Source: UBA953 sp037131085
GTDB lineage: Bacteria > Verrucomicrobiota > Verrucomicrobiia > Opitutales > UBA953
Length of the DNA: 64,000 bases
Direction of reading: 5' to 3'
NCBI GenBank assembly: GCA_037131085.1
Contig: JBAXRS010000001.1
Coordinates: forward strand, 1 to 64,000
Translations under genes and position numbers: made by a program
In this document: positions 18,080-27,039 of the stretch, one piece after another
How positions within the stretch are numbered: the first letter of the stretch is position 1
How the letters are laid out: the number at the start of each line of letters is the position of its first letter
Notes under the pieces: generated by a model
The model's database searches: none
What the model saw: only the letters and a program-made list of their open reading frames with translations
What the model was told of the DNA's origin: nothing

Positions 18080-21000
18080 TCAGCGGGCCATCGTGAAGCC
18101 GCCACCCGGTTGGGTCGGTTCGGCTTCATCCCTATCTTTATTAAACCGCATCGAGAAGAGCCGGGTGACGCCCTTCTCCTGCATGGTTGCGCCAAAGATC
18201 GCATCAGCGGTGGATACCGTCCGCTTATTGTGCGTAATAATCAGGAACTGCGAATAACGCGTGAATTCGCGGATGATATCCGTGAAGCGTCCTACATTAG
18301 TATCATCAAGCGGGGCATCAAGCTCGTCGAGGACGCACAAGGGCGAAGGCTTGACCATATAAATCGCAAACAGCAGTGCGAGCGCGGTCATCGTGCGCTG
18401 GCCACCGGAGAGCAGCAAGATGCCGCGCAACTTAGTCCCCGGAGGTTGGGCAATGATTTCAATCCCATTTTCCAGCGGATCTTCGGCCTGCACCATCTGT
18501 AAGTCGGCGGTACCGCCCACGAAGAGACGGTCGAAAGTGAATTTGAAGTTCTTACGAACTTGTTCAAAAGTATCGGTGAATAATTTGAGCGAAGTCTGAT
18601 TCAGCTCTTCGATCGCCTTGGAGAGTTCTTCCTTCGCCTTCCAAAGGTCATCGCTTTGCTTGGTCAGGAAGTCGTGGCGATCGCGTAACGACGAATATTC
18701 TTCCACGGCGACGAGATTGATCGAGCCCATGCCCGACATGCGTTCACGGAGTTCGGCAATTTCCCGGACGAGCGGCGGCCAGTCAGTCGCCCCCAAGAAC
18801 GTCAGCTCATCTTCCGTTGGTTCTCCTTGACGGATTGGCGCCTTACGCACGGGTCGAGTCCCCTCTTCTTCCGGCTCCTCAAGATCATCGAAACTCGCGA
18901 TGCCATCAGGTTCGCCATCAGCGAGCCAGAGTTGCAAACGCCAGTCTACGGAGGAAACATCTAATTGGTGCTCAGATTGAACTTTTTCGATAATAAACCC
19001 ACATTGGGAATTCTGTTCGGCAAGGGTGACCTCCAAGGATTTAAGCCGCATATCTACCACGCGAAGTTTTTCCCGATCGACGGAAAGCACCCGGTCATCG
19101 GTCTCGAGCAAGGCGTCTTTTTCAGCCAACTCTCCGCGCGTTTGGGCAAGGCTGACGGAACTGGTTTCAATTTCTCCGGCTAAACGGCCGGACAACTCGC
19201 GGGCCGCAACTGATTGGGTGCGCAGTTCGCCGATCTGACGATCGTTTTGTTGTGCTTCGGTCCGACGGGAAGCCAGGCGGGCCGAAGCCTCCGCGCGACG
19301 GGACTCGAGATCGGCCAACTCGCGGCCAACCAATTCAAGACGCTGGCGCTGCTCGGCCAATGAAAGCCTCACTTCACCTAAAGCATTACGACGCAATTCG
19401 GTCTCTGAGCGCGCTGACTCGACATCGGTTTCTCCCGAGGCGATAGCGGTGCGCAACTCAGCGACCTGAGCATCTTTTGTCGACAGTGTCCCTTGGGCCC
19501 GATCGCGTCTCATCACGGCCTCTGCCTTGGCCGATTCCAATTCGTTCAATTGACGCTGCTCGCGAGCTATCCGCTCATCAGCCGCCACCAAAGTCTGCCT
19601 TGCGGCGCGCTCGTCGGCTTGAGCAACGGAGAGCTCCTGCGCTGCAAATTGCGTCGTAGCGCGACGCGTTCCCACTTCCCCCTCATTGGCATCCATGTTC
19701 GACTGTAACCCCAAGGCACGCTCGTTGAGTGTGGTAAGCTGATCGTTCTCGGCCTCCAACTTTGCCCGTACCGAACGGATTTCGCTCTCGCGGGAGAAAA
19801 CTCCCGAGCCGGCGGAGGATGCGACCTTCCGAGGACGACCCGCGTAGACCAGCCCACGGCGATCGATCAGGTCGCCCTCGGTCGTAGCGACCAAAAAGAA
19901 TTCAAAGGACGGATTGCTTCGCCACCACGAGATAAAGTCGCCCAAGGTGGGACAAACGTAACAGCCATCAAAAAGATTGGAGACCAGTCGTGCATGGGTG
20001 GCCGACTTGGGCTGGACCGCCGAACCGGCGGGCCGCAGCCAACCAGGAGCGACCGAGCCGCTCTGGAAAGCGGGAGGAGCTTCGACCTGAAAGACCGCTC
20101 GGCCGAGTTGGCGCTCAGCCATCTTCGCCACGATGCCTGGCAAGAAATCGGCGTTGTCCAAGGCGACCGCTTCCGAGGCGGCCCCTAAGATATTTTCCAA
20201 GGCAGCGGCAGCGGAAATATCAGTGACCGTGACAAGGTCGGCCAAAGCGGCTGCTTTGCCAGCCGGCATGGCTTCCGAAAGCTCTCCGCGAAGCACCGCT
20301 TTGGCGGCTTCCGAAAACCCTTCCAGCCGCGACTGCATCTGTTCGAGCAAGCCAAGCTGAGCGGAAAGTTTTGCGACGCTGCGATCTTGTTCGGAAATTG
20401 TCTGCTGCAGCGCACGGAATTCCGTCAGCAACGCTTTGCCTTTTTCAACCGCTTCCTGCTCGGCGGCACGAGCGGCCTGCAATTCCCCATGGCGGCCGGT
20501 AACGACCTGGCCGCAATCAGCGACTCGGCGATCGTGCCCCTCGCGCTCCACCATGGCTTGCGCGACGGAAGCAGACACATCGACATGGCGGGCCTGATAG
20601 CCCCGAAGATCGATTTCGAGATTCGTGACATCGCCACGGGCGCGAGTCATCTCGCCTTCGGCGATTAAAATATCTTGGCGGGCCCGACGCAGGCGATTCT
20701 CGGATTCCACCAAGAACTTAGCGGCTTCCTCGACTTGCGAAGTCTTATCACGATAGGCGGCATCGGTCGCCGTCACCGAGCCAGTGGCGGTCGATTTAGC
20801 ATCGGAACTGCCGCGCAGACGCATCTCGTATTCGGCGATGGATTGTTCGGCCTCCTGACCCTCACGGCGAATATCAACCAAACGCGTTGTTAAATCATCC
20901 GCCCGAAGATCGGCGGTCCGGGCCTCGGCTTCTGCGTTTTCGCGGGTGGTACGTAATTCAAATAAAGCCTGCTGGGCTTGCTGGACGTGTTCGGCTAATT

Positions 21001-21832
21001 CGGCCCGACGTGCACGCGTATCAAGCAAGGCGGCTTCGCGACTACGCAGGCCATCGCTCAACCCCGCTACTTCGAATCCACATTGTGCAGCGTCCGTCTC
21101 CAGGGTCGTAATCTGCGTCCGACGATCGCCAAACTGCTTGGCCTGCCAGGCGAGGTCGAGGTGCGTAAACCGATGCCGCAAGCGGCGGTAACGCAAAGCC
21201 TTAGCGGCTTGGCGACGAAGGCTGGCGATTTGCCGGCCGACTTCGCTGACGACGTCGGTGATGCGCGCCAGGTTAGCATCAACACCTGACAACTTGTTCA
21301 ACGCTTCCCGCCGTTGCACCTTATAGCGAGTGATGCCGGCCGCTTCTTCGAAAAGATAACGGCGCTCCGCCGGATTAGCCGAAAGAATCTGGTCGATCTG
21401 TCCCTGCACCATGAACGAATAGGACATCCGTCCGATCCCCGTATCCATGAAGAGCCGGTGAATATCCTTCAGCCGAGACGGCTTACCATTGATAAAATAG
21501 TCGCTCGTTCCCTCGCGATGGATACGACGCATCACAGAGACCTCCGAAAACTGCGTGCCGAGTTCCTTCTCACAATCCGCAAAAATCAATTCGACTTCGC
21601 ACTGGGGCAGCGGCTTGCGCTTATCTGTGCCGGCGAAGATGACATCCTGCATGCTGGCTCCCCGGAGCGACTTGGCGCTTTGCTCGCCGAGCACCCAGCG
21701 GATGGCATCCACGATGTTTGACTTGCCGCAGCCGTTAGGCCCAACGACAGCCGTGACGCCGGGACGGAGCTCAATGCGGGTCCGGTCGGCGAAGCTTTTG
21801 AATCCGTTGACGACGATTTCCTTGAGGTACAT
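18080..21832 (-). CDS. smc: Chromosome partition protein SMC
   Basis: 1250 residues from the ATG at 21832 (MYLKEIVVNGFKSF). The Walker A motif GPNGCGKSN is at residues 31-39. Two long coiled-coil arms flank a hinge at about 490-650. The C-terminal head has the ABC signature LLSGGQRTMTALAL and a Walker B ending CVLDELDAPLDD. It is full length for bacterial SMC. It compacts and segregates the chromosome with ScpA/ScpB, which are not in this window. It is divergent from rpsU, with about 150 bases between the two starts. Confidence 0.97.
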   Translation of the reverse strand: MYLKEIVVNGFKSFADRTRIELRPGVTAVVGPNGCGKSNIVDAIRWVLGEQSAKSLRGASMQDVIFAGTDKRKPLPQCEVELIFADCEKELGTQFSEVSVMRRIHREGTSDYFINGKPSRLKDIHRLFMDTGIGRMSYSFMVQGQIDQILSANPAERRYLFEEAAGITRYKVQRREALNKLSGVDANLARITDVVSEVGRQIASLRRQAAKALRYRRLRHRFTHLDLAWQAKQFGDRRTQITTLETDAAQCGFEVAGLSDGLRSREAALLDTRARRAELAEHVQQAQQALFELRTTRENAEAEARTADLRADDLTTRLVDIRREGQEAEQSIAEYEMRLRGSSDAKSTATGSVTATDAAYRDKTSQVEEAAKFLVESENRLRRARQDILIAEGEMTRARGDVTNLEIDLRGYQARHVDVSASVAQAMVEREGHDRRVADCGQVVTGRHGELQAARAAEQEAVEKGKALLTEFRALQQTISEQDRSVAKLSAQLGLLEQMQSRLEGFSEAAKAVLRGELSEAMPAGKAAALADLVTVTDISAAAALENILGAASEAVALDNADFLPGIVAKMAERQLGRAVFQVEAPPAFQSGSVAPGWLRPAGSAVQPKSATHARLVSNLFDGCYVCPTLGDFISWWRSNPSFEFFLVATTEGDLIDRRGLVYAGRPRKVASSAGSGVFSRESEIRSVRAKLEAENDQLTTLNERALGLQSNMDANEGEVGTRRATTQFAAQELSVAQADERAARQTLVAADERIAREQRQLNELESAKAEAVMRRDRAQGTLSTKDAQVAELRTAIASGETDVESARSETELRRNALGEVRLSLAEQRQRLELVGRELADLESRRAEASARLASRRTEAQQNDRQIGELRTQSVAARELSGRLAGEIETSSVSLAQTRGELAEKDALLETDDRVLSVDREKLRVVDMRLKSLEVTLAEQNSQCGFIIEKVQSEHQLDVSSVDWRLQLWLADGEPDGIASFDDLEEPEEEGTRPVRKAPIRQGEPTEDELTFLGATDWPPLVREIAELRERMSGMGSINLVAVEEYSSLRDRHDFLTKQSDDLWKAKEELSKAIEELNQTSLKLFTDTFEQVRKNFKFTFDRLFVGGTADLQMVQAEDPLENGIEIIAQPPGTKLRGILLLSGGQRTMTALALLFAIYMVKPSPLCVLDELDAPLDDTNVGRFTDIIREFTRYSQFLIITHNKRTVSTADAIFGATMQEKGVTRLFSMRFNKDRDEAEPTQPGGGFTMAR

Positions 21833-21936
21833 CGAGGGGTGAAATAGCACGATTGCCCTCCCCTACCCCTGCCGCAAGCGTCTTGTGCCCTTATTAAGGG
21901 GCAGTTATTCACGATGCGGAATCTTAGGATTCGGGG

Positions 21937-21963
21937 TTGACGAGACGGCTCCCCCCTTATTCT
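21937..21963 (+). promoter_or_regulatory. Candidate promoter of rpsU
   Basis: TTGACG (21937-21942), a 15-base spacer and TATTCT (21958-21963), about 20 bases ahead of the rpsU ATG. The hexamers are good but the spacer is short. Confidence 0.4.
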
Positions 21964-21983
21964 TTCGACCCTCTAACGCCAAC

Positions 21984-22184
21984 ATGTCCGTAGAAATCAA
22001 GATTCGCAAAGGTGAGACTGTCGATAAGGCTCTCCGCCGCCTAAAGAAGAAGATCGACCGCGAGGGGATCATCAAGGATGCCCGTGCCAAGCGCGGCTTT
22101 GAAAAGCCTGCCGAGCGCCGTCGTCGCAAGAAGAAGGTCAAGAACTTCAACGCCTACCTGCGTAAGAAGTGGGATAACGTATAA
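21984..22184 (+). CDS. rpsU: Ribosomal protein bS21
   Basis: 66 residues from the ATG at 21984 (MSVEIKIRKGETVDKALRRLKKK), very basic, with the usual KPAERRRRKKK segment. bS21 sits at the 30S platform near the 3' end of 16S rRNA, next to the anti-Shine-Dalgarno. This is of interest because most r-protein genes here lack SD motifs, and rpsU itself has none visible. It is monocistronic: divergent from smc and closed by its own terminator. Confidence 0.95.
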   Translation: MSVEIKIRKGETVDKALRRLKKKIDREGIIKDARAKRGFEKPAERRRRKKKVKNFNAYLRKKWDNV

Positions 22185-22205
22185 CCCCCCTTTCAACTGC
22201 TAACC

Positions 22206-22236
22206 AAAGACCCGTCAACTTGACGGGTCTTTTGTT
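22206..22236 (+). terminator. Intrinsic terminator of rpsU
   Basis: AAAGACCCGTCA pairs with TGACGGGTCTTT around a short loop, followed by TTTTGTTT on the plus strand. Confidence 0.93.
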
Positions 22237-22261
22237 TGGAGAGAGCCCAGGGCTACAAGAA

Positions 22262-22295
22262 CAAAAAAGGACCGAACCCAGAGGCCCGGCCCTTT
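22262..22295 (-). terminator. Intrinsic terminator of glnN
   Basis: On the minus strand a 13-pair stem (three G-T pairs) with a four-base loop is followed by a T run. It lies 24 bases past the glnN stop, back to back with the rpsU terminator. Confidence 0.88.
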
Positions 22296-22318
22296 CGTAA
22301 GACTAAGCCAATTCAGGC

Positions 22319-24475
22319 TTAGCGGATAAACAAGAGCTCCTGGTAGGATGGTAACGGCCAATATTCATCGGCCACGATCTCTTCGAGCGCATCAGCCGCA
22401 GCACGAACCTTCAACATGGCAGGGAGAACCTTGTCGCAAGAATGCTTGGCCTGAGCGTGCGTATCGGACTTTGACACTTCGCGGGCAGCATCAAGTGCTC
22501 CCAGTGCGTCGTACAGTTCGTCCGCAAGCCCGATGACTTCTTTGCGCAATTTGCCGCCAGATTTGGTCTTTTCAACCGGGGTCAGATCAGCAGCGAACTT
22601 AAGTGCAGCTGGCAAGAGCAACGTCCGTCCGATCTCGGAGACGAGCTTCGATTCGGTGTTCACCGTGAGCACATAGGAATGCGTGTAAATCTCTTCGCGC
22701 GATTCGAGCTCAGCCTTGCTGAGGACACCTTGGCGCTCGAAGACATCCACCGTTGATTTAGCGACGATTTCAGGGAGAGCGTCCGGGGTCGTCCGCAGGT
22801 TCTTGAGGCCACGCTTAGCCGCTTCTTTATGCCACTCTTCCGAATAGCCGTTCCCGTTGAAGATAATACGCCCATGCTTGGTGAGGATTTCTTTGAGGAC
22901 CGACTGGAGAGCGGTGTTGAAATTACTGTTCTTCTTGATGGCTACCGCTAATTCGTCAGCCAACTTATCCAGCGAGTCAGCCATGATCGTGTTGAGGACG
23001 GTCAAGGGACCAGCGACCGAGAAGGAGGAACCAACGGCGCGGAATTCGAACTTATTACCCGTAAAGGCAAAAGGACTCGTCCGATTACGGTCACCAGCGT
23101 CTTTCGGCAAGACGGGCAACGTATCGACACCCAAGGTCATATGACCACCCTTACGCGAGGAAGAAGCGGAGCCACTCTTCTTCACCTGCTCGATGACTTC
23201 ATTGAGCATATCGCCCAAGTAAATCGAGATAATGGCCGGAGGGGCTTCATTCGCACCTAAGCGGTGGTCGTTACCAGCGGAAGCCACCGAAGCACGGAGC
23301 AAGCCCTGGTGTAGATCAACCGCACGGACGACGGCGGTGCAGAAAGTAAGGAACTGTGCATTGTCGTGCGGGTCGTTGCCTGGCTCGAGCAGATTACCTA
23401 CGCCTGCACCACCGATGGACCAATTGACGTGCTTGCCGGAACCATTGACGCCAGCGAAAGGCTTTTCGGCCATGAGGCAGACGAAACCATGCTGCGCAGC
23501 GACCCGCTTCAGGAGCGTCATCGTGAGCATCTGGTGGTCGTGCGCGACGTTCGCAGATTCGTAAATCGGAGCCACTTCGAATTGCGCGGGAGCTACTTCG
23601 TTGTGTCGGGTCTTGATAGGGATACCCAGCTTGAAGCACTCGCGCTCGGTCTCCATCATGCAAGCAAGGACGCGATCAGGGATCGTACCGAAGTATTGGT
23701 CTTCGAACTCTTGCCCCTTGGCAGGCTTAGCACCGAAGAGTGCGCGTCCGCAGGTGTAAATATCTGGGCGGAGGTGGTAGAGACGGGAATCGATTAGGAA
23801 GTACTCCTGCTCCGGACCGCATGAGGCGCTGATGAAGCCGTGTTTCTTGCCAAAAAGAGCGAGAACTCGGGTCGCAGCTTTGTTGACGGCAGCCATGGAG
23901 CGAAGCAACGGGGTCTTCTTGTCGAGGGCCTCACCCTTCCACGATACGAACACGGTCGGAATGCAGAGCGTTGAACCATTTTCGCTGTCGAAGATGTAAG
24001 CGGGCGAGGTGACATCCCAGGCCGTGTATCCGCGAGCCTCAAACGTAGAACGAAGACCGCCGTTCGGGAAGGAGGAGGCGTCAGGCTCGGCTTGCACGAG
24101 GGCCTTGCCGGAGAACTGGGCGAGCGTACCCGCGCCGTTTGGCTCAAAGAAAGTGTCGTGCTTCTCCGCCGTCGAACCCGTGAGTGGGTAGAAGACGTGG
24201 GCGTAGTGAGTCGCTCCACGCTCAAGCGCCCAATCCTTGATAGCGGCCGCGACGATGTCTGCGGAAGCACCATCGAGCTTGGTACCGGATTCAATATTGG
24301 CCTTCAGAGACTTGAAGACATCCTTAGGCAAGCGCTTCTCCATCTTCTCTAACGAGAAAACATTTTGTCCGAAGATGACGTCGATTTTCTCGTTACGGAA
24401 GTCGAACGTGCCCTTCAGGCGAGGCTGGGAGGCGATCGCCGAGATGGCTTCGCGTCGTGCTGGGTTTGTGCTCAT
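22319..24475 (-). CDS. glnN: Glutamine synthetase type III
   Basis: 718 residues, the length of GSIII (about 700-730) rather than GSI (about 470). GSIII hallmarks are seen: VFYPLTGSTAEKHD near residue 95, the catalytic GPEQEYFLID, KTRHNEVAPAQFE, the ATP/Glu-site NGSGKHVNWS, and NRTSPFAFTGNKFEFRAVGSS. It makes glutamine from glutamate, ammonia and ATP in the cytoplasm. Upstream lies a near-consensus sigma-54 promoter and an inverted repeat, pointing to nitrogen control. It is monocistronic, with its own terminator. Confidence 0.97.
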   Translation of the reverse strand: MSTNPARREAISAIASQPRLKGTFDFRNEKIDVIFGQNVFSLEKMEKRLPKDVFKSLKANIESGTKLDGASADIVAAAIKDWALERGATHYAHVFYPLTGSTAEKHDTFFEPNGAGTLAQFSGKALVQAEPDASSFPNGGLRSTFEARGYTAWDVTSPAYIFDSENGSTLCIPTVFVSWKGEALDKKTPLLRSMAAVNKAATRVLALFGKKHGFISASCGPEQEYFLIDSRLYHLRPDIYTCGRALFGAKPAKGQEFEDQYFGTIPDRVLACMMETERECFKLGIPIKTRHNEVAPAQFEVAPIYESANVAHDHQMLTMTLLKRVAAQHGFVCLMAEKPFAGVNGSGKHVNWSIGGAGVGNLLEPGNDPHDNAQFLTFCTAVVRAVDLHQGLLRASVASAGNDHRLGANEAPPAIISIYLGDMLNEVIEQVKKSGSASSSRKGGHMTLGVDTLPVLPKDAGDRNRTSPFAFTGNKFEFRAVGSSFSVAGPLTVLNTIMADSLDKLADELAVAIKKNSNFNTALQSVLKEILTKHGRIIFNGNGYSEEWHKEAAKRGLKNLRTTPDALPEIVAKSTVDVFERQGVLSKAELESREEIYTHSYVLTVNTESKLVSEIGRTLLLPAALKFAADLTPVEKTKSGGKLRKEVIGLADELYDALGALDAAREVSKSDTHAQAKHSCDKVLPAMLKVRAAADALEEIVADEYWPLPSYQELLFIR

Positions 24476-24521
24476 TTTGGATTGGGGGATTGATGAAAAT
24501 TAGACTTTAACACCTCTTGAA

Positions 24522-24538
24522 AAGCACCCTGCGTGCCA
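24522..24538 (-). promoter_or_regulatory. Sigma-54 (-24/-12) promoter of glnN
   Basis: The minus strand reads TGGCACG-CAGG-GTGCTT, with the invariant GG and GC exactly ten bases apart, against the consensus TGGCACG-N4-TTGCW (one mismatch). Transcription should begin near 24512, giving a leader of about 37 bases before the ATG at 24475. Confidence 0.8.
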
Positions 24539-24570
24539 CGCTTCAATAGGTAACAATTAACAGGTCAAGT

Positions 24571-24607
24571 ATGCCTAATTTTAGGCATTAAGTATAAATT
24601 TAGGCAT
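24571..24607. promoter_or_regulatory. Inverted repeat plus third half-site upstream of the glnN promoter
   Basis: ATGCCTA (24571-24577) and TAGGCAT (24582-24588) form a perfect inverted repeat with a four-base centre. A further TAGGCAT stands at 24601-24607, and AAGTAT precedes both right arms. The site lies roughly 60-95 bases upstream of the predicted start, a fitting place for an enhancer-binding activator. The protein that binds is unknown. Confidence 0.55.
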
Positions 24608-24618
24608 TTTAAGGGTGT

Positions 24619-25626
24619 CTACTTCAAAGCATACACAATTCTGACGAAATAGGCCGTATCAAGAGAGACCTGGGCGGGCAAGGGATGCCCTCTTAAATCA
24701 TTAGATAACCCTATTTTAAGGGAAAGCGGCCCATCCCGGCGCATGATGTTAAGCGCGGATTCGTGGCGGATATAGTAATTCGCCGAATCCCTGAACGAAG
24801 GAACGACGGAAATCGAGGAATCCAAGGCTGCCCAGCCGAGCTCCCGATGAAGAATCAGGCCCAAGTCAGCCGACGGGGTCGAGAGGCTCGGCTGCCCGAC
24901 GATCGAATAATTCTCGTAACGATGGGCGAGTCCCAAGCGGGCATCCAATTTGCCAGAGACATCTGTAAATAGGCGCAGGCCGATGCCGCCTGCGTTTACC
25001 GATAATAAATCCACCATCCGCGCCTTGTCATAACCGGTGTCGGTCCGGACATACCAGAAGACGATCCCCGTGGGATTAGTCTCATAAGATAAATTAACAT
25101 GCAGATCATTGGCGGACGTCTGATTTCCCGACTTGGCCTCGGTGGCCCGAACGCTACCGATGATCGTATCCTGCGGAGTGACGCCCTTGGCGAGAAAGCC
25201 GATGCTGATTCCAGATCCTTCTGTCACCCCTGACCGGCCGGATAAATCAAGGTCGGCCAGCATCGTCCATTTACGTGAATTGACCATATCTGCGGGGCGG
25301 GCATTGGCATCGCGCCAAAGTTCCAAGCGGGCATCGAACGGGAGTGTCTCCGGGCCGCCCGTGCTCGTCGCTCGCTGGGCGGCCGCAGAGGCCATGCCAC
25401 GCAGGACCGTCCCTCCGCCGCTAAGAATAACCGCCGAGTCCGTATTAAAAGATTCTACCGAGGTAATCGAGATTCGCTGAGTCGCCGGGCTCAGCTTAGA
25501 GACGACGACTTCCATGAAGCCACCCGCGATGCGTTCAATCTTACCGTGCAAGAAAGTGCCATCCGTCAGCGTAACGGTATCGGCCCAGAGGCCTAACGGG
25601 AGAAGCAGTAAGAGCGCTAACCGCAT
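24619..25626 (-). CDS. DUF481-type outer-membrane protein
   Basis: 335 residues from the ATG at 25626; the longer open frame has no similarity and would overlap the divergent gene. A signal peptide (MRLALLLLLPLGLWA) is followed by a short SH3-like part (TVTLTDGTFLHGKIERI) and then about 220 residues of beta-barrel strands. This arrangement is that of DUF481/YdiY-like proteins, which are probable outer-membrane proteins of unknown role. It is divergent from the protoporphyrinogen oxidase-like gene and lies upstream of, but is not needed for, glnN. Confidence 0.7.
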   Translation of the reverse strand: MRLALLLLLPLGLWADTVTLTDGTFLHGKIERIAGGFMEVVVSKLSPATQRISITSVESFNTDSAVILSGGGTVLRGMASAAAQRATSTGGPETLPFDARLELWRDANARPADMVNSRKWTMLADLDLSGRSGVTEGSGISIGFLAKGVTPQDTIIGSVRATEAKSGNQTSANDLHVNLSYETNPTGIVFWYVRTDTGYDKARMVDLLSVNAGGIGLRLFTDVSGKLDARLGLAHRYENYSIVGQPSLSTPSADLGLILHRELGWAALDSSISVVPSFRDSANYYIRHESALNIMRRDGPLSLKIGLSNDLRGHPLPAQVSLDTAYFVRIVYALK

Positions 25627-25695
25627 AACATCCCCTATGACATGACGAAAGACCGAGGGTTGCCAATCCCGAGATTTGAGGTTATGGTAATTTCC

Positions 25696-27039
25696 ATGGA
25701 GCTCGATGCGGTCATACTTGGCGCCGGCCCAGCGGGTCTCGCGGTGGCACATCGGATGTTCCGCGCCGGGGCCAAAGTTAAGGTGATTGAACCCTCGCAC
25801 CGATGCGGCGGGGCGATTCGTACGATAAAGGAGGCTGGCTGGCTGGTTGAGACGGGCCCTAATACCCTGCAAATCGAAGGGGAAGCCGACCGGTCCTTGC
25901 TCCGAAATTACGGACTTGAGGAGTGCCTGCAGGAAGCGGACCCCCATTCAGCCCAACGCTTTATTTACGCCCACGGACAGTTGCACGGACTCAAATCCAA
26001 CCCGTTAAGTTTATTTAAATCCGACCTACTGAGTTGGAGCGGTAAACTGAGGTTGCTCACAGAAATATTCCGCTTCCGGGGCGGCCATGAAGGCGAAACG
26101 GTTTACGCCTTCGCGGCTCGTCGCTTCGGCTCGGAAGCCGCTCAACTGCTCATGGATCCCGTGGTCTCGGGCGTTCATGCGGGCGACCCTCATCGGCTGG
26201 TCATGAAGAATTGTTTTCCTGGTATCCATACGCTCGAGGAAAAACACCGCTCAATTATTCTCGGTTTGATCAAGAACAAGGGGGAGGAACGTCGTATCGT
26301 CGGCTTCCCCGACGGCATGCAGCAACTCGCCGATACGATGGCTGAGCCTCTAAGAAGCGACGGACTCGATCTGAATTCAATGGCGACCTTGATTCGTCGC
26401 GATAGCCAAGGATGGAATATCGCCTGGCGTAATGCCGAGGGGGTCGAAAACGGCGCCCGAGCCCGCCATCTCGTAGTCACCGCTCCGCACTGGCAATGGC
26501 CCTCCCTGCCCTTTGACGAAAGTTTACGACCCACGTTCCGGGAGTGGGAGCGAACCGAAGCACCCCCCGTGACTGTGGTTGTTCGTGGTTACGACCGGGC
26601 TGCCATCCGGCACCCGCTGAATGGGTTTGGTTATTTAACTCCGGGCAGCGAAAATCGTAATGTCTTGGGATGCCTTTTCCCGACCTCCGTCTTGCCGCAA
26701 CGCGCACCAACAGGGAAAGTCTTGTTGTGCTGCTTCATCGGCGGAGCGCGTCATCCTGCTCTGGCCCGCAAGAACGACGAAGAGTTGCGAGCCATCGTGG
26801 ATAGCGAACTTGCGGAAATACTCGGCACGACGGGTGCTCCCGAAAAAGAATGGATTCAGCGCTGGGATCGGGCGATTCCACAATATGGCGCCGATCAAAC
26901 CCGGAGAGAAGCCGCCTTAACCCAAGCTGAATCCTTACACCCGGGATTACATTTCCACGGATCATTCCGCGGCGGCGTTGCTTTGATGCAAGTCATCCGG
27001 AGCGGCGATGCGCTCGGAGCAAAACTCCTGACGACTTAG
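25696..27039 (+). CDS. Protoporphyrinogen oxidase-like FAD enzyme (HemY/HemG family)
   Basis: 447 residues from the ATG at 25696; an in-frame ATG four codons earlier is equally possible. The N-terminal dinucleotide fold has GAGPAGLAVAHR (residue 9 on) and ERG-like CGGAIRT. GPNTLQ and VSGVHAGDPHRL match oxygen-dependent coproporphyrinogen/protoporphyrinogen oxidases, and the C-terminus has GGVALMQVIRSGDALG. It oxidises the porphyrinogen ring in heme synthesis. Heme A and O synthases at 58.6-60.5 kb use the end product. The exact substrate (copro- or proto-porphyrinogen) cannot be told from sequence. Confidence 0.85.
   Translation: MELDAVILGAGPAGLAVAHRMFRAGAKVKVIEPSHRCGGAIRTIKEAGWLVETGPNTLQIEGEADRSLLRNYGLEECLQEADPHSAQRFIYAHGQLHGLKSNPLSLFKSDLLSWSGKLRLLTEIFRFRGGHEGETVYAFAARRFGSEAAQLLMDPVVSGVHAGDPHRLVMKNCFPGIHTLEEKHRSIILGLIKNKGEERRIVGFPDGMQQLADTMAEPLRSDGLDLNSMATLIRRDSQGWNIAWRNAEGVENGARARHLVVTAPHWQWPSLPFDESLRPTFREWERTEAPPVTVVVRGYDRAAIRHPLNGFGYLTPGSENRNVLGCLFPTSVLPQRAPTGKVLLCCFIGGARHPALARKNDEELRAIVDSELAEILGTTGAPEKEWIQRWDRAIPQYGADQTRREAALTQAESLHPGLHFHGSFRGGVALMQVIRSGDALGAKLLTT

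Noticed and set aside
24571..24590. Inverted repeat as a terminator of the DUF481 gene
   Set aside because: No T tract follows on the minus strand and the stem is A/T-rich with only seven pairs; its position upstream of the sigma-54 promoter fits a binding site better.
25627..25947. A 107-codon N-terminal extension of the DUF481 protein
   Set aside because: It overlaps the divergent oxidase gene and would bury the clear signal peptide that begins at 25626.
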